Part shown: in pieces, positions 1 through 8,272 of the stretch
Numbering within the stretch: the first letter of the stretch is position 1
How the letters are laid out: every line of letters begins with the position of its first letter
Assembly: GCA_900469625.1 (NCBI GenBank)
Contig: UBXV01000007.1
Location: forward strand, 496,001-560,000
Length of the DNA stretch: 64,000 nucleotides
Direction of reading: 5' to 3'
Origin: Hyphomicrobiales bacterium
GTDB lineage: Bacteria > Pseudomonadota > Alphaproteobacteria > Rhizobiales > Rhizobiaceae
The notes under the pieces: model-generated
What the model was told of the DNA's origin: nothing
Database searches by the model: none
The model's input: only the letters and a program-made list of their open reading frames with translations
Position numbers and translations under genes: made by a program

Positions 1-389
1 TGTTCCGAGACGATCCGCGCGAACTTGCGCGCCTCGTCGTAATAGACCGAGGCGGCTTCGAGGTTCTTGCGCTGGATATCGTTCTTGGCAGCCCAGGCGT
101 CGCCGCCCGGCTCGGGAATGCGCGCGCCGCCGAACATCACCACCGTCGAGTTGATGCCGTGCTCTTCCAGCATCATTTCCGTCTTCAGGAGTTCGAGCTG
201 CAGCCGCACCGGGCGCAGCTCCTCGCGGCAGAGGAAATCGTCGTCGATGTAAGCAAGGCGATAGGAAGGCGAAGCCGATTGCGGCGTCAGAGGTACCGTC
301 TGAGCCCGTTGCCGGCTCTGCGAGCTATCCGCCAGCGGATCCCAAACCCCATCCTTGCGGCGCAGGTTGCGCTTCTTCATGCGTGCCAT
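1..389 (-). CDS. LOG-family (TIGR00730-like) nucleotide hydrolase, N-terminal part
   Basis: Only about the first 129 codons lie in the window; the gene runs off the left edge. Translation begins MARMKKRNLRRKDG and continues through VVMFGGARIPEPGGDAW, the glycine-rich Rossmann start of the LOG/'lysine decarboxylase-like' family, whose studied members cleave ribosyl 5'-monophosphates such as cytokinin nucleotides. The basic N-terminal extension before the GGAR motif suggests the longer bacterial subgroup. The catalytic PGGxGTxxE motif would lie outside the window, so activity cannot be judged. Start could be the ATG at 389 or the in-frame one at 380. It is divergent from dapD across about 310 bases. 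Family assignment is by motif recognition. Confidence 0.72.
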   Translation of the reverse strand, partial: MARMKKRNLRRKDGVWDPLADSSQSRQRAQTVPLTPQSASPSYRLAYIDDDFLCREELRPVRLQLELLKTEMMLEEHGINSTVVMFGGARIPEPGGDAWAAKNDIQRKNLEAASVYYDEARKFARIVSE

Positions 390-698
390 GCTATCGTCTT
401 TCCCGTCGCGTTCCGGACAATCGGCATCCCAGACGGACGCGTCCCATCCTGTTTCATCGGTCTTGAATGCTCCTGATGCCGGAGTCGTCCGGGCTTGCCA
501 AGCCCTGCCGGGGCCGGCATGCCGAAAAGCGGTTCAACTTTTCAGGAACCCGCTCCAGGCGCACGCCTTTTCGCCGGCACGGAACGAGCCGCGGCCGCGC
601 CGCGCGTTGCCGGCTAATTTTGTCCTTAAATCGATTCCGATTTGCGGAATTATGCAGTAGAGCTTTGCCAGGATAACCGCCGAACGTAAGGAATTCCG
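390..698. other. Intergenic region between divergent LOG gene and dapD
   Basis: About 310 bases with no credible gene. The half next to the LOG gene is GC-rich; the last 90 bases before dapD are AT-richer and should hold the dapD promoter. The only clear structure is the inverted repeat at 634-650, annotated separately. No rho-independent terminator and no RNA gene were seen. Confidence 0.6.
634..650. promoter_or_regulatory. Inverted repeat upstream of dapD
   Basis: ATTCCG and CGGAAT form perfect 6-bp arms around a 5-base centre, 49 bases before the dapD start. Size and symmetry suit a dimeric DNA-binding protein, but I recognise no named consensus. It may equally be a chance palindrome. Confidence 0.3.
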
Positions 699-1556
699 AT
701 GACGAACCACGACCTCTCTTCCCTGTCGCACACAATCGACACCGCTTTTGACGACCGCGATTCCGTCAACACCGGAACGCGCGGCGCGGTGCGCGACGCC
801 GTGGAAACGGCGCTGAACCTGCTCGACAACGGCAAGGTGCGCGTGGCCGAGCGCGGCGCCGACGGCAACTGGACCGTCAATCAGTGGCTGAAGAAGGCCG
901 TGCTTCTGTCCTTCCGCCTCAACCCGATGGAAATCATCCGCGGTGGACCGGGCGAATCCGTCTGGTGGGACAAGGTCGCCTCCAAGTTTGACGGCTGGAG
1001 CGTCAACGAGTTCGAGAAGGCCGGCTTCCGCGCCGTGCCGAACTGCGTCGTGCGCCGCTCGGCCTATATCGCGCCGAACGCCATCCTGATGCCGTCCTTC
1101 GTCAATCTTGGTGCCTATGTCGGCGAAGGCACGATGGTCGACACCTGGGCGACGGTCGGCTCCTGCGCCCAGATCGGCAAGAACGTGCACCTTTCGGGCG
1201 GCGTCGGCATCGGCGGCGTTCTGGAACCGATGCAGGCCGGCCCGACGATCATTGAGGACAATTGCTTCATCGGCGCCCGCTCCGAGGTCGTCGAGGGCTG
1301 CATCGTGCGCGAGGGCTCGGTCCTCGGCATGGGCGTCTTCATCGGCAAGTCGACGAAGATCGTCGACCGCGCCACCGGCGAAGTGACCTATGGCGAAGTG
1401 CCGCCCTACTCTGTCGTCGTTGCCGGCTCGATGCCGTCAGGCTCGACCATGGGCAACGGCCAGCCGGCGCCGAACCTCTACTGCGCCGTCATCGTCAAGC
1501 GCGTCGATGAAAAGACCCGCTCCAAGACCGGCATCAACGAACTGCTTCGAGATTGA
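699..1556 (+). CDS. dapD: 2,3,4,5-tetrahydropyridine-2,6-dicarboxylate N-succinyltransferase
   Basis: Cytosolic enzyme of the succinylase branch of lysine/meso-diaminopimelate synthesis; it transfers succinyl from succinyl-CoA to tetrahydrodipicolinate. The 285-residue length is typical. An alpha-helical N-terminal domain (about residues 1-100) is followed by a left-handed beta helix of hexapeptide repeats (from [19 protein letters not shown] through [10 protein letters not shown]) and a short C-terminal region with the family-typical [20 protein letters not shown] stretch. AAGGA lies about 10 bases before the ATG. The DUF805 gene follows almost directly, so the two may be co-transcribed. dapE, acting two steps later, is 10 kb downstream and not in the same transcription unit. 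Confidence 0.97.
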   Translation: MTNHDLSSLSHTIDTAFDDRDSVNTGTRGAVRDAVETALNLLDNGKVRVAERGADGNWTVNQWLKKAVLLSFRLNPMEIIRGGPGESVWWDKVASKFDGWSVNEFEKAGFRAVPNCVVRRSAYIAPNAILMPSFVNLGAYVGEGTMVDTWATVGSCAQIGKNVHLSGGVGIGGVLEPMQAGPTIIEDNCFIGARSEVVEGCIVREGSVLGMGVFIGKSTKIVDRATGEVTYGEVPPYSVVVAGSMPSGSTMGNGQPAPNLYCAVIVKRVDEKTRSKTGINELLRD

Positions 1557-1587
1557 TGCGATGACACCGGAGGGGCGGCGGTCTGGC

Positions 1588-1944
1588 ATGACCTGGCTGT
1601 TCTTCAGCCCCTCCGGTCGCATCACCCGCCTGCCCTTCTTCCTCTCCTGGCTTTTCTGGCTGCTGATCGGCGCCTTCGTCGTCGCGCAGATGTTTGCGAG
1701 CGAAAACCACAAGACAGCGCTCGCGCTCTGGACTCTGGCGCTCATCGTCTCCGGCATCGTTTCGACGCTGTCGATCGCGATGCTCGCGATCAAGCGGCTG
1801 CACGATATCGGCTATCCCGGACCGCTCGCCCTTTGCCTGTTCATTCCCGTCCTCAGCCCCCTCGCCTTCATCGCTCTCTGCCTCTGGCCGGGCACCGACG
1901 GGCCGAACGAATTCGGCCAAAGCAGCGATGAACCCGCCCCTTGA
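1588..1944 (+). CDS. DUF805 family inner-membrane protein
   Basis: Small membrane protein of about 118 residues with three or four hydrophobic segments, beginning MTWLFFSPSGRITRLPFF, the characteristic opening of DUF805 proteins. The family's RLHDIGYPG signature follows the second membrane segment and the hydrophilic tail (PGTDGPNEFG) is also typical. The frame is open further upstream with an ATG at 1561, but only the ATG at 1588 has a GGAGG sequence ahead of it (spacing a little long, 14 bases) and it matches the usual family N-terminus. The gene starts about 30 bases after dapD and is probably read with it. Molecular function of DUF805 is unknown. Confidence 0.8.
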   Translation: MTWLFFSPSGRITRLPFFLSWLFWLLIGAFVVAQMFASENHKTALALWTLALIVSGIVSTLSIAMLAIKRLHDIGYPGPLALCLFIPVLSPLAFIALCLWPGTDGPNEFGQSSDEPAP

Positions 1945-2100
1945 GCGGCGCACTGTACATTTCGGGCCCGAACGGGTATGTAGCGCGCCATGAACAGGCC
2001 GGCGACAAGATGCTGGCCGCGGCAATCGGCGCCTGATGACGACCTGATCCAAGGTCTTGATCGTTTACCGGCGCGAAAACCGAAATCCGAAAGACGAGAG

Positions 2101-4068
2101 ATGACAGAATTCGAAGGGATCGCGCCTGCGATCGCCGAGGCGTTGGCAAAGCGCGGTTACAACGAGTTGACGCCGGTTCAAAAGGCGATGCGCGATCCTG
2201 AGCTTGCGGGCAAGGATGCGCTGGTATCGGCCCAGACCGGCTCCGGCAAGACCGTCGCCTTCGGCCTGGCGCTGGCCCCGATCCTGCTTGGCAACGAGCG
2301 CCGCTTCGGCGCCCCCGGCGCGCCGCTGGCGCTCGTCATCGCCCCGACCCGCGAACTGGCGCTGCAGGTCAAGCGCGAGCTCGAATGGCTCTATGGCGAG
2401 ACCGGCGCGACGATCACGTCGTGCGTCGGCGGCATGGACATGCGTACCGAGAAGCGTGCGCTGGAGCGCGGCGCCCACATCGTCGTCGGCACGCCCGGCC
2501 GCCTTTGCGATCACATCCGCCGCAACTCGCTCGACATCTCCTCGCTCAGCGCCATCGTGCTCGACGAGGCCGACGAAATGCTCGACCTCGGCTTCCGCGA
2601 GGACCTCGAATTCATCCTCGAGGAATCCCCTGACGATCGCCGCACGCTGATGTTCTCGGCAACCGTGCCGCGCTCGATCGCGACGCTTGCCAAGAACTAC
2701 CAGCGCGATGCCGTGCGCATCAGCACCGCTTCGGAGCAGAAGCAGCACGTCGACATCGAATATCGCGCGCTGACCGTCGCGTCGAACGACCGCGAAAATG
2801 CGATCATCAACGTGCTTCGCTTTTACGAAGCCAAGAACGCCATCGTGTTCTGCTCGACCCGTGCGGCCGTCAACCACCTGACCGCCCGCTTCAACAACCG
2901 CGGCTTCTCGGTCGTGGCGCTGTCGGGCGAACTCAGCCAGAACGAGCGCACCCACGCGCTGCAGGCCATGCGCGACGGTCGCGCCCGCGTCTGCATCGCC
3001 ACCGACGTTGCCGCCCGCGGCATCGACCTGCCCGGCCTGGAGCTGGTCATCCACGCCGATCTGCCGACGAACCCGGATACGCTCCTGCACCGCAGCGGCC
3101 GCACGGGTCGTGCCGGCCAGAAGGGCGTCAGCGCCCTGATCGTGCCCGTCAGCCAGCGCCGCAAGGCCGAGCGCCTGCTCGAAAATGCCCGCATCACCGC
3201 CAACTGGGCCCGTCCGCCGTCGGCCGACGAAGTCAGCCGCCGCGACGACGAGCGCCTTCTTGCCGACACCAGCTTTGCCGAGCCGATCCGCGAAGACGAA
3301 GAAGAGATCGTGCGCGCCCTGATCGAGCTTCACGGCGCCGAACAGATGGCCGCAGCCTTCGTTCGCCAGTTCCGCTCGGGTCGTTCGGCGCCTGAAGACC
3401 TGATCGAAGTCGCCGTCGGCGACAGCCGTGCCAAGCCGCGTCGCGACGAGAAGTCCGGGCCGCGCGAAGACTATGACGCACCGCGTGCCGATTTCAGCGA
3501 CGGCAGCTGGTTCTCGCTTTCCGTTGGCCGCAAGCAGAGCGCCGAGCCCCGTTGGCTGATCCCGATGCTGTGCCGCCACGGCAAGCTGACCAAGCGCGAC
3601 ATCGGCGCGATCCGCATGCAGCAGGACGAAACCTTCGTCGAGATGACGTCCGACGGCGCCGAGCGCTTCCTGTCGTCGATCGGCAAGGAAGGCATGCTGG
3701 AAAAGGGCATCCGGGTAAAGACGCTTCCGGGCGCGCCGGACCTGTCGCAGCAGCGCCAGGAAAAGCCGAGCTTCTCGAAAGACAAGCCGAACTTCTCCAA
3801 GGACAAGCCTGCCTATTCCAAGGACAAGCCGGCCTTTGCCAAGAAGCGCCCCTATTCCGACGATGCGGCGCGCAGCGACGGCGACTTCAAGCCGAAGCGC
3901 AAGTTCGACAAGAAGCCGGCCTACGCCGCCGCCCCGGCCCACACCGACGACAAGCCGCCGGAAAACCGCGAGGCCTGGTCCAAGAAGAAGGCCAAGCCGA
4001 ACGCCGGCAAGGACGGCGGCTTCAAGCCGAAGCCCAAGGGCAACAACGCCAAGAACCGCCAGAGCTAA
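2101..4068 (+). CDS. DEAD-box ATP-dependent RNA helicase (DeaD/DbpA-like)
   Basis: All helicase motifs are visible: Q motif (ELTPVQ), motif I AQTGSGKT, Ia PTRELA, TPGR, motif II DEAD in VLDEADEMLDLG, SAT, then the second RecA domain with ARGIDLP and HRSGRTGRAG. Around residues 465-545 lies a DbpA-type RNA-binding fold (GSWFSLSVGRKQ... onward). The last 100 residues are lysine-rich and contain the heptad repeats annotated separately, probably an unstructured RNA-binding tail. The expected role is ribosome assembly or unwinding of structured mRNA. The frame is open upstream to 1990, but MTEFEGIAPAIAEAL at 2101 gives the normal family start. A strong terminator follows the stop. 655 residues. 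Confidence 0.92.
   Translation: MTEFEGIAPAIAEALAKRGYNELTPVQKAMRDPELAGKDALVSAQTGSGKTVAFGLALAPILLGNERRFGAPGAPLALVIAPTRELALQVKRELEWLYGETGATITSCVGGMDMRTEKRALERGAHIVVGTPGRLCDHIRRNSLDISSLSAIVLDEADEMLDLGFREDLEFILEESPDDRRTLMFSATVPRSIATLAKNYQRDAVRISTASEQKQHVDIEYRALTVASNDRENAIINVLRFYEAKNAIVFCSTRAAVNHLTARFNNRGFSVVALSGELSQNERTHALQAMRDGRARVCIATDVAARGIDLPGLELVIHADLPTNPDTLLHRSGRTGRAGQKGVSALIVPVSQRRKAERLLENARITANWARPPSADEVSRRDDERLLADTSFAEPIREDEEEIVRALIELHGAEQMAAAFVRQFRSGRSAPEDLIEVAVGDSRAKPRRDEKSGPREDYDAPRADFSDGSWFSLSVGRKQSAEPRWLIPMLCRHGKLTKRDIGAIRMQQDETFVEMTSDGAERFLSSIGKEGMLEKGIRVKTLPGAPDLSQQRQEKPSFSKDKPNFSKDKPAYSKDKPAFAKKRPYSDDAARSDGDFKPKRKFDKKPAYAAAPAHTDDKPPENREAWSKKKAKPNAGKDGGFKPKPKGNNAKNRQS
3763..3846 (+). 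repeat. Four tandem 21-base repeats coding KPxFSKD heptads
   Basis: Within the helicase tail, four consecutive 7-codon units read KPSFSKD, KPNFSKD, KPAYSKD and KPAFAKK. The DNA units are similar but not identical, so this is a moderately diverged in-frame minisatellite. It can vary in copy number without shifting the frame. The repeated K/F/S/D pattern resembles low-complexity tails of cold-shock RNA helicases. Confidence 0.85.
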
Positions 4069-4100
4069 GCTCGGCCCAGGCGTATCGCCACAGCCAATCA

Positions 4101-4134
4101 AAAAGCGCCGCGATCCGATCGCGGCGCTTTTTTT
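4101..4134 (+). terminator. Rho-independent terminator, probably bidirectional
   Basis: AAAGCGCCGCGATC pairs with GATCGCGGCGCTTT and is followed by a run of T; the A-run on the left gives a T-run on the opposite strand. It sits between the helicase gene and the convergent SMR exporter gene and would serve both. Confidence 0.9.
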
Positions 4135-4160
4135 CGTCTCGGCTATCAAGCCTGACCACC

Positions 4161-4478
4161 TCAGGCTTCGAGGAAGCGAAGGCCTGCGACGGCGACGATG
4201 ATCATGGCGATGCAGGTAATGCGCATCCATGAGACGGGGTCTCCGAACAGCACGATGCCGAGCACCGTGATGCCGACCGAGCCGATGCCGGTCCAGGCGG
4301 CATAGGCCGTGCCGGCCGGCAGGTCGCGCATGGCGATCGTGAGCAGATAGACGCTGCCGAGTGCGGCTGCGATGCCGATCACGCTCGGTACCAGCTTCGT
4401 CCAGCCTTCCGCATATTTGAGGGCCAGGCCCATGATGATTTCAATCAGGCTTGCCGCTATCAGGATGATCCATGCCAT
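4161..4478 (-). CDS. sugE: SMR-family exporter, SugE/Gdx type
   Basis: Four-helix inner-membrane protein of 105 residues, with the conserved glutamate of the first helix (Glu13 in MAWIILIAASLIE) that carries protons and cationic substrate, and a GTAYAAWTGIGSVG stretch in the third segment typical of SugE/Gdx proteins. Gdx members export guanidinium; other SMR proteins export quaternary ammonium compounds, so the substrate is not settled. I take the ATG at 4478, because a GGAGA stands just ahead of it while the ATG at 4490 has no SD. An HxlR regulator is divergent, 83 bases away. No guanidine riboswitch is recognisable upstream. Confidence 0.87.
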   Translation of the reverse strand: MAWIILIAASLIEIIMGLALKYAEGWTKLVPSVIGIAAALGSVYLLTIAMRDLPAGTAYAAWTGIGSVGITVLGIVLFGDPVSWMRITCIAMIIVAVAGLRFLEA

Positions 4479-4561
4479 TGCCGTCTCCATCGAAAACTTT
4501 CATCTGGAGAATAATCTGGTAGCATAGGCACCAGAGAGCAATTACGCACCTTTTGGTAACT

Positions 4562-4963
4562 ATGGAAATGTCGACAGACCTGCAAAATGCGCCCGCAGCC
4601 TCCGTTCCCGACGTCTTTGATCCGGCCTGCTCGTCGCGCCATGCGCTGGAGCTGATCGCCAGCAAATGGGCGATGCTGATCATCTCGGCGCTCGAGCAAG
4701 GACCGATGCGCAATGCCGCCTTGATGCGCCGTCTCGGCGACGTCTCGCAGAAGATGCTGACCCAGACGCTGAAGGAGCTGGAGCGCAACGGCCTCGTCGT
4801 CCGCGAGGACAAGAAGACCGTTCCGCCGCATGTGGAATACAGCCTCAGCCCTGTCGGACGGTCGCTCAGCGAGACGCTGCTCGTGCTCGATCGCTGGGCC
4901 GAGACGCATTTCGGCGCGCTCGATGCCGCCCGTGACCGCTACGACGCCGAGCGGGGAAAATAG
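4562..4963 (+). CDS. HxlR-family transcriptional regulator
   Basis: A 133-residue protein with the single winged-helix HxlR domain: CSSRHALELIASKWAMLII, then LMRRLGDVSQKMLTQTLKEL (recognition helix) and the wing VPPHVEYSLSPVGRSL. HxlR proteins are small dimeric DNA-binding regulators, often responding to electrophiles or cationic stress. The gene is divergent from sugE with a shared spacer of about 80 bases, so it most likely controls the exporter. ATGs occur at 4562 and 4568; neither has a strong SD, and a TTG at 4553 is also in frame. It ends 2 bases before the convergent LysR gene. Confidence 0.88.
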   Translation: MEMSTDLQNAPAASVPDVFDPACSSRHALELIASKWAMLIISALEQGPMRNAALMRRLGDVSQKMLTQTLKELERNGLVVREDKKTVPPHVEYSLSPVGRSLSETLLVLDRWAETHFGALDAARDRYDAERGK

Positions 4964-4965
4964 GT

Positions 4966-5877
4966 CTATTCACCGTCAAGCTGCGACTGGGCGACGACTT
5001 TCACCACCCAGTCGGCAAAGACGCGCAGACGGCTGCTCAGGTGCCGGTTAGGCGGATAGACCAGATAGATCGGCATCGGGTCGATCTGCCAGTCCGTCAG
5101 CACCGGACGCATGGCGCCGGTCTTGAGGTCTTCGCGCACCATGAAACGCGGCGCCTGGATGACGCCGAGGCCGGCGCGGGCGGCAGCCAGATAGGTGGTC
5201 GATTCGTTGGCGGCCACCGCATAGCGGCCATGGACCTCGATCTCTTCCGCGCCGCGCTTGAAATAGAACGGCATCTGCTGGCCGGTCTGTGGACGGAAAT
5301 AGCCGACGACGTAGCAATTCTTCGAAAGGTCGGAGGGGTGTTGCGGCGTCGAGCAGCGATCGAGATAATCTGGTGCGGCGCAGGCGATGAAGCTCATGTC
5401 GGAGATGCGGCGGGCAATCAGCGACTGGTCGGTGAGCGCGCCGACGCGGATGGCGCAGTCGACATTCTCCGCAACATAGTCGACGGTGCGGTCGGAAACG
5501 CCGAGATCGATCTGGATGTCGGGGTAGCGCTTGTGGAACTCCGGCAGCGCCGGGATGATGACGAGGTTGGCAATGGCGCTGGCCATCTCCACCCGTAGCC
5601 GCCCCTTCGGCAGGGTCTGGGCGCTCGAAAGGCTGCCGTCGAGTTCATCGAGATCGGTGACGAGCCGGGCGGCACGCTCGTAGTAAAGCGCGCCGTCGGG
5701 CGTGACGATAACCCGCCGGGTGGTGCGGTTGAGCAGCTTGGTGCGCAGATGCGCCTCCAATCCCTGGATGAGATTGGTGACTGTTGCCTTCGGCATATTG
5801 AGCGAAGCGGAAGCTCGTGTGAAATTGCCGGTTTCGACGACGCGGAGAAATGCGCGCATGGCCGTGAGCTGGTCCAT
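4966..5877 (-). CDS. LysR-family transcriptional regulator
   Basis: A 303-residue protein with an N-terminal winged helix-turn-helix ([41 protein letters not shown]) and a periplasmic-binding-protein-like effector domain (from about residue 90, [20 protein letters not shown]). It resembles the large LysR subgroup that controls adjacent oxidoreductase or efflux genes. It is divergent from the hydrolase-like/RND genes across about 90 bases containing a nested inverted repeat, so it probably regulates them and itself. The ATG at 5877 is used; an in-frame TTG lies two codons upstream. The ligand cannot be inferred. Confidence 0.92.
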   Translation of the reverse strand: MDQLTAMRAFLRVVETGNFTRASASLNMPKATVTNLIQGLEAHLRTKLLNRTTRRVIVTPDGALYYERAARLVTDLDELDGSLSSAQTLPKGRLRVEMASAIANLVIIPALPEFHKRYPDIQIDLGVSDRTVDYVAENVDCAIRVGALTDQSLIARRISDMSFIACAAPDYLDRCSTPQHPSDLSKNCYVVGYFRPQTGQQMPFYFKRGAEEIEVHGRYAVAANESTTYLAAARAGLGVIQAPRFMVREDLKTGAMRPVLTDWQIDPMPIYLVYPPNRHLSSRLRVFADWVVKVVAQSQLDGE

Positions 5878-5906
5878 TTTCAATAGCCGTGATTGTTCGA
5901 GATAAT

Positions 5907-5937
5907 GAATAGTGTAGTCGGATTGAACTGACTATTC
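5907..5937. promoter_or_regulatory. Candidate LysR operator between divergent genes
   Basis: GAATAGT (5907-5913) is the exact inverted repeat of ACTATTC (5931-5937). Inside lies a second pair, TAGTC (5915-5919) and GACTA (5930-5934). The element sits 30 bases from both coding starts, where LysR regulators usually bind to repress themselves and activate the divergent gene. Binding is inferred from position and symmetry only. Confidence 0.45.
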
Positions 5938-5966
5938 CAGACAGAAGACAATGTTATTCTCCCATC

Positions 5967-6842
5967 ATGGCGGGTTGTCGCCTCATGTGGGATGACCCCG
6001 TGGCAAAGGCAAGAGAGATGGGTGAACGCTTCAAACTGGAGACGATGCAGACGGGCCAAGGCTCGTGCCCGGCACGCGTCTATTCCGGCGAGACGCTGCT
6101 CAATCCGCCCCCGGTCGTACTGCATCTGCACGGTGGCTCCTTCGTCGGCAGCTCGATTGCCGCCGGCGAGCGGGTGGCCAAGGCGCTTGCAGCAGCCGGC
6201 GCCGTCGTCATCTCGCCGGAATATTCTTCCGCCTGCCTCAATCCCTTTCCGGCGGCGCTCGACGTCACCTATTCGATGCTGTCCTCGATGCGCGCGCGCT
6301 GCCCGCAGTTCGCGCACAAGAAGTCGATGCTGTTCATCGCCGGAGAAGAGGCCGGCGGCAACATCGCGGCCGGCGTGGCGCTGATGGCCCGCGACCAGTT
6401 CCTCGCCGACCTCAAGGGCCAGATCCTGTTGTCGCCGATGCTCGATCCGTGCCTGGCGACCGCATCGTTTCGCAAATACTGTCCCGAGACCTCCGCGCAA
6501 TCGATCGCCGAGGGCTGGCAGCGCTACCTCGGCGAATGCGGCGGCTTCACGCACCCCTACGCGGCGCCCGCGCATTGCACGCGGCTCGCCGGCCTGGTGC
6601 CCGCGCTGATCCTGACCAGCGAGGAATGCCCGATGCGCGACGAGACCGCGGCCTATGCGGACCGGCTTCGCCAGGCGGGCGTGAGCGTTCAGTCCCATAT
6701 TCTCCCCGGCCGTGCCGGGTGGATACCGCAGAATACCGTGAATGCCGAAACCTGGGCCGCCCAGGAGGAAACGATTACCGGCATCTTTTCCCGCTTCTTT
6801 CAACAGGCGGGGGCAAAGCCGGCGGAAATGACGGTGCGTTAG
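5967..6842 (+). CDS. Hormone-sensitive-lipase-type alpha/beta-hydrolase fold protein lacking the triad
   Basis: The 291-residue sequence follows the HSL/acetyl-hydrolase family: oxyanion motif HGGSFVGSS near residue 55, YSSACLNPFPAALDV, and the C-terminal LILTSEECPMRDETAAYADRL. However, the nucleophile elbow normally written GDSAGG reads GEEAGG, the acid position of xxDPLRDE reads ECPMRDE, and the HGF that carries the histidine is GW in LPGRAGW. All three catalytic positions therefore seem replaced, while the HGG motif and fold landmarks remain. It is probably a non-hydrolytic, ligand-binding or regulatory relative. It lies 84 bases before the RND membrane-fusion gene and opposite the LysR gene. 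An alternative ATG is at 5985; no clear SD. Confidence 0.8.
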   Translation: MAGCRLMWDDPVAKAREMGERFKLETMQTGQGSCPARVYSGETLLNPPPVVLHLHGGSFVGSSIAAGERVAKALAAAGAVVISPEYSSACLNPFPAALDVTYSMLSSMRARCPQFAHKKSMLFIAGEEAGGNIAAGVALMARDQFLADLKGQILLSPMLDPCLATASFRKYCPETSAQSIAEGWQRYLGECGGFTHPYAAPAHCTRLAGLVPALILTSEECPMRDETAAYADRLRQAGVSVQSHILPGRAGWIPQNTVNAETWAAQEETITGIFSRFFQQAGAKPAEMTVR

Positions 6843-6926
6843 CAAGGGACGACAAGGCGATGGGCCTTCCCCCTTTCTGACGACAGCAGCAAAAGTGCCG
6901 GCTCCCAACCGGCAAGGAGAGAAAAA

Positions 6927-8132
6927 ATGACATCGACAGTGACCCGCCGGGCCCTCTGGGGCGCCGGCCTGAGCATCCTATTGTCTACCGCTGGCGGAGC
7001 CGCCGTCCTTCTCGGCCTTCCGCAGCACTTCGAAGCGGATGCCGCAACCGAAACGGCAGCGGCAGCGCCGCCGGCCGTTCCGGTTTCGGTGGCCAGGGCC
7101 CAGTCGCGCCGCATCACCACCTGGGAAGATTTTTCCGGGCGGCTGGAAGCGATCGAAAGGGTCGAGGTTCGCCCCCGTGTCGGCGGCGCCATTCTTGAAA
7201 GCCACTTCCGCGAAGGCGCGCTGGTGAAGAAGGGTGACCTGCTGCTCACCATCGACCCCGAGCCCTATGCGGCCGCCGTCGACCGGGCAGCGGCGCAGGT
7301 CTCGGCGGCGGAGGCGCGCGTCGCCCTTGCCAGGACAGAGCTTGACCGTGGGCGCAAGCTGGTCACCACCAGCGCGATCCCGCAAAGCGGCGTCGACCAG
7401 CGCCTCAGCGCCTTCGACGAGGCGCAGGCAAGCGTGCGCTCCGCCAAGGCGGCGTTACGCACCGCCGAGCTTGATCTTCAATACACCGAAGTCAGGGCAC
7501 CGATCTCCGGCCGCGTCGGCCGATTGGAAGTGACGGCTGGCAACCTCGTTGCCGCCGGTTCGGCATCGCCGGTCTTGACGACGCTGGTCTCGATCGACCC
7601 GATCTATGCCAGCTTCAGCGCCAGCGAAGAGGTGGTGACGACAGCCCTCGCCCGGCTCCAGGCGTCCGCCGGCGGCAGCGCCATCGAACGCATTCCGGTG
7701 CAGGTCGGCACGGCCGCCGACGAAGGCACGCCGATCTCGGGCCATATCCAGCTCATCAACAACGAGGTGGATGCGGCGACCGGCACGATCCGCGTTCGCG
7801 CAGCGCTTGAAAATGCCGACGGGCGGCTGATCCCGGGCCAGTTCGTGCGCATTCGCATCGGCGAACCGGAGCCGGAAGAAAAGCTCGTCATCAGCGATCG
7901 CGCCATCGGCTCCGACCAGGACAAGAAGTTCGTCTTCGTCGTCGGCGCCGACAACAAGGTCGAATACCGCCAGGTGACGCTTGGCCCGAATTCCGACGGG
8001 CTGCGCATCGTCGAAAGCGGCCTGAAGACCGGCGAGAACATCGTGGTCAACGGCCTGCAGCGGGTGCGCCCGGGCGTGCTTGTGGCACCGCAGCAGGTGG
8101 AAGAAACGACGGCGTCGATCGCCACCAAATAA
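6927..8132 (+). CDS. RND efflux membrane-fusion (periplasmic adaptor) protein
   Basis: HlyD/AcrA-family adaptor of 401 residues. An N-terminal hydrophobic segment (about residues 8-30) anchors or exports it. The lipoyl half-motifs are RVEVRPRVGGAILESHFREG and DLQYTEVRAPISGRVG, flanking a helical hairpin rich in Ala and Glu (AAQVSAAEARVALARTEL...). The beta-barrel and membrane-proximal domains follow. AAGGAGAG just ahead of the ATG gives a good ribosome site. It is encoded upstream of its pump partner with a 140-base gap. No outer-membrane TolC-like gene is nearby, so the complex must use a channel encoded elsewhere. No cysteine lipobox was seen. Confidence 0.93.
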   Translation: MTSTVTRRALWGAGLSILLSTAGGAAVLLGLPQHFEADAATETAAAAPPAVPVSVARAQSRRITTWEDFSGRLEAIERVEVRPRVGGAILESHFREGALVKKGDLLLTIDPEPYAAAVDRAAAQVSAAEARVALARTELDRGRKLVTTSAIPQSGVDQRLSAFDEAQASVRSAKAALRTAELDLQYTEVRAPISGRVGRLEVTAGNLVAAGSASPVLTTLVSIDPIYASFSASEEVVTTALARLQASAGGSAIERIPVQVGTAADEGTPISGHIQLINNEVDAATGTIRVRAALENADGRLIPGQFVRIRIGEPEPEEKLVISDRAIGSDQDKKFVFVVGADNKVEYRQVTLGPNSDGLRIVESGLKTGENIVVNGLQRVRPGVLVAPQQVEETTASIATK

Positions 8133-8272
8133 GACATGACGGCACCCGCGTCGGCAATCACTGACGCGGGATCGGCCGCCCCGACATCACTCTGCAAATC
8201 CCGACACGTGGCGAGAGGTCTTGCCGCGACCGCTCAAGGTTTGCCTGAACTCGTCCCAAGGGGGATACGTCA

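Noticed and set aside
2065-4230. 721-codon open frame antisense to the DEAD-box helicase gene
   Set aside because: High-GC DNA with strong third-position bias leaves long open frames on the opposite strand. The translation is a low-complexity Arg/Ala/Gly mix with no family motif, while the plus strand has every helicase motif.
4479-4561. Guanidine riboswitch upstream of sugE
   Set aside because: The spacer is only about 80 bases and lacks the conserved ACGR hairpin pair of the short class; a divergent regulator gene is present instead.
6080-6384. Frameshift explaining the altered active site of the hydrolase-like protein
   Set aside because: The reading frame is intact from start to stop and keeps conserved family residues on both sides of each altered site, so substitutions rather than a frameshift account for it.
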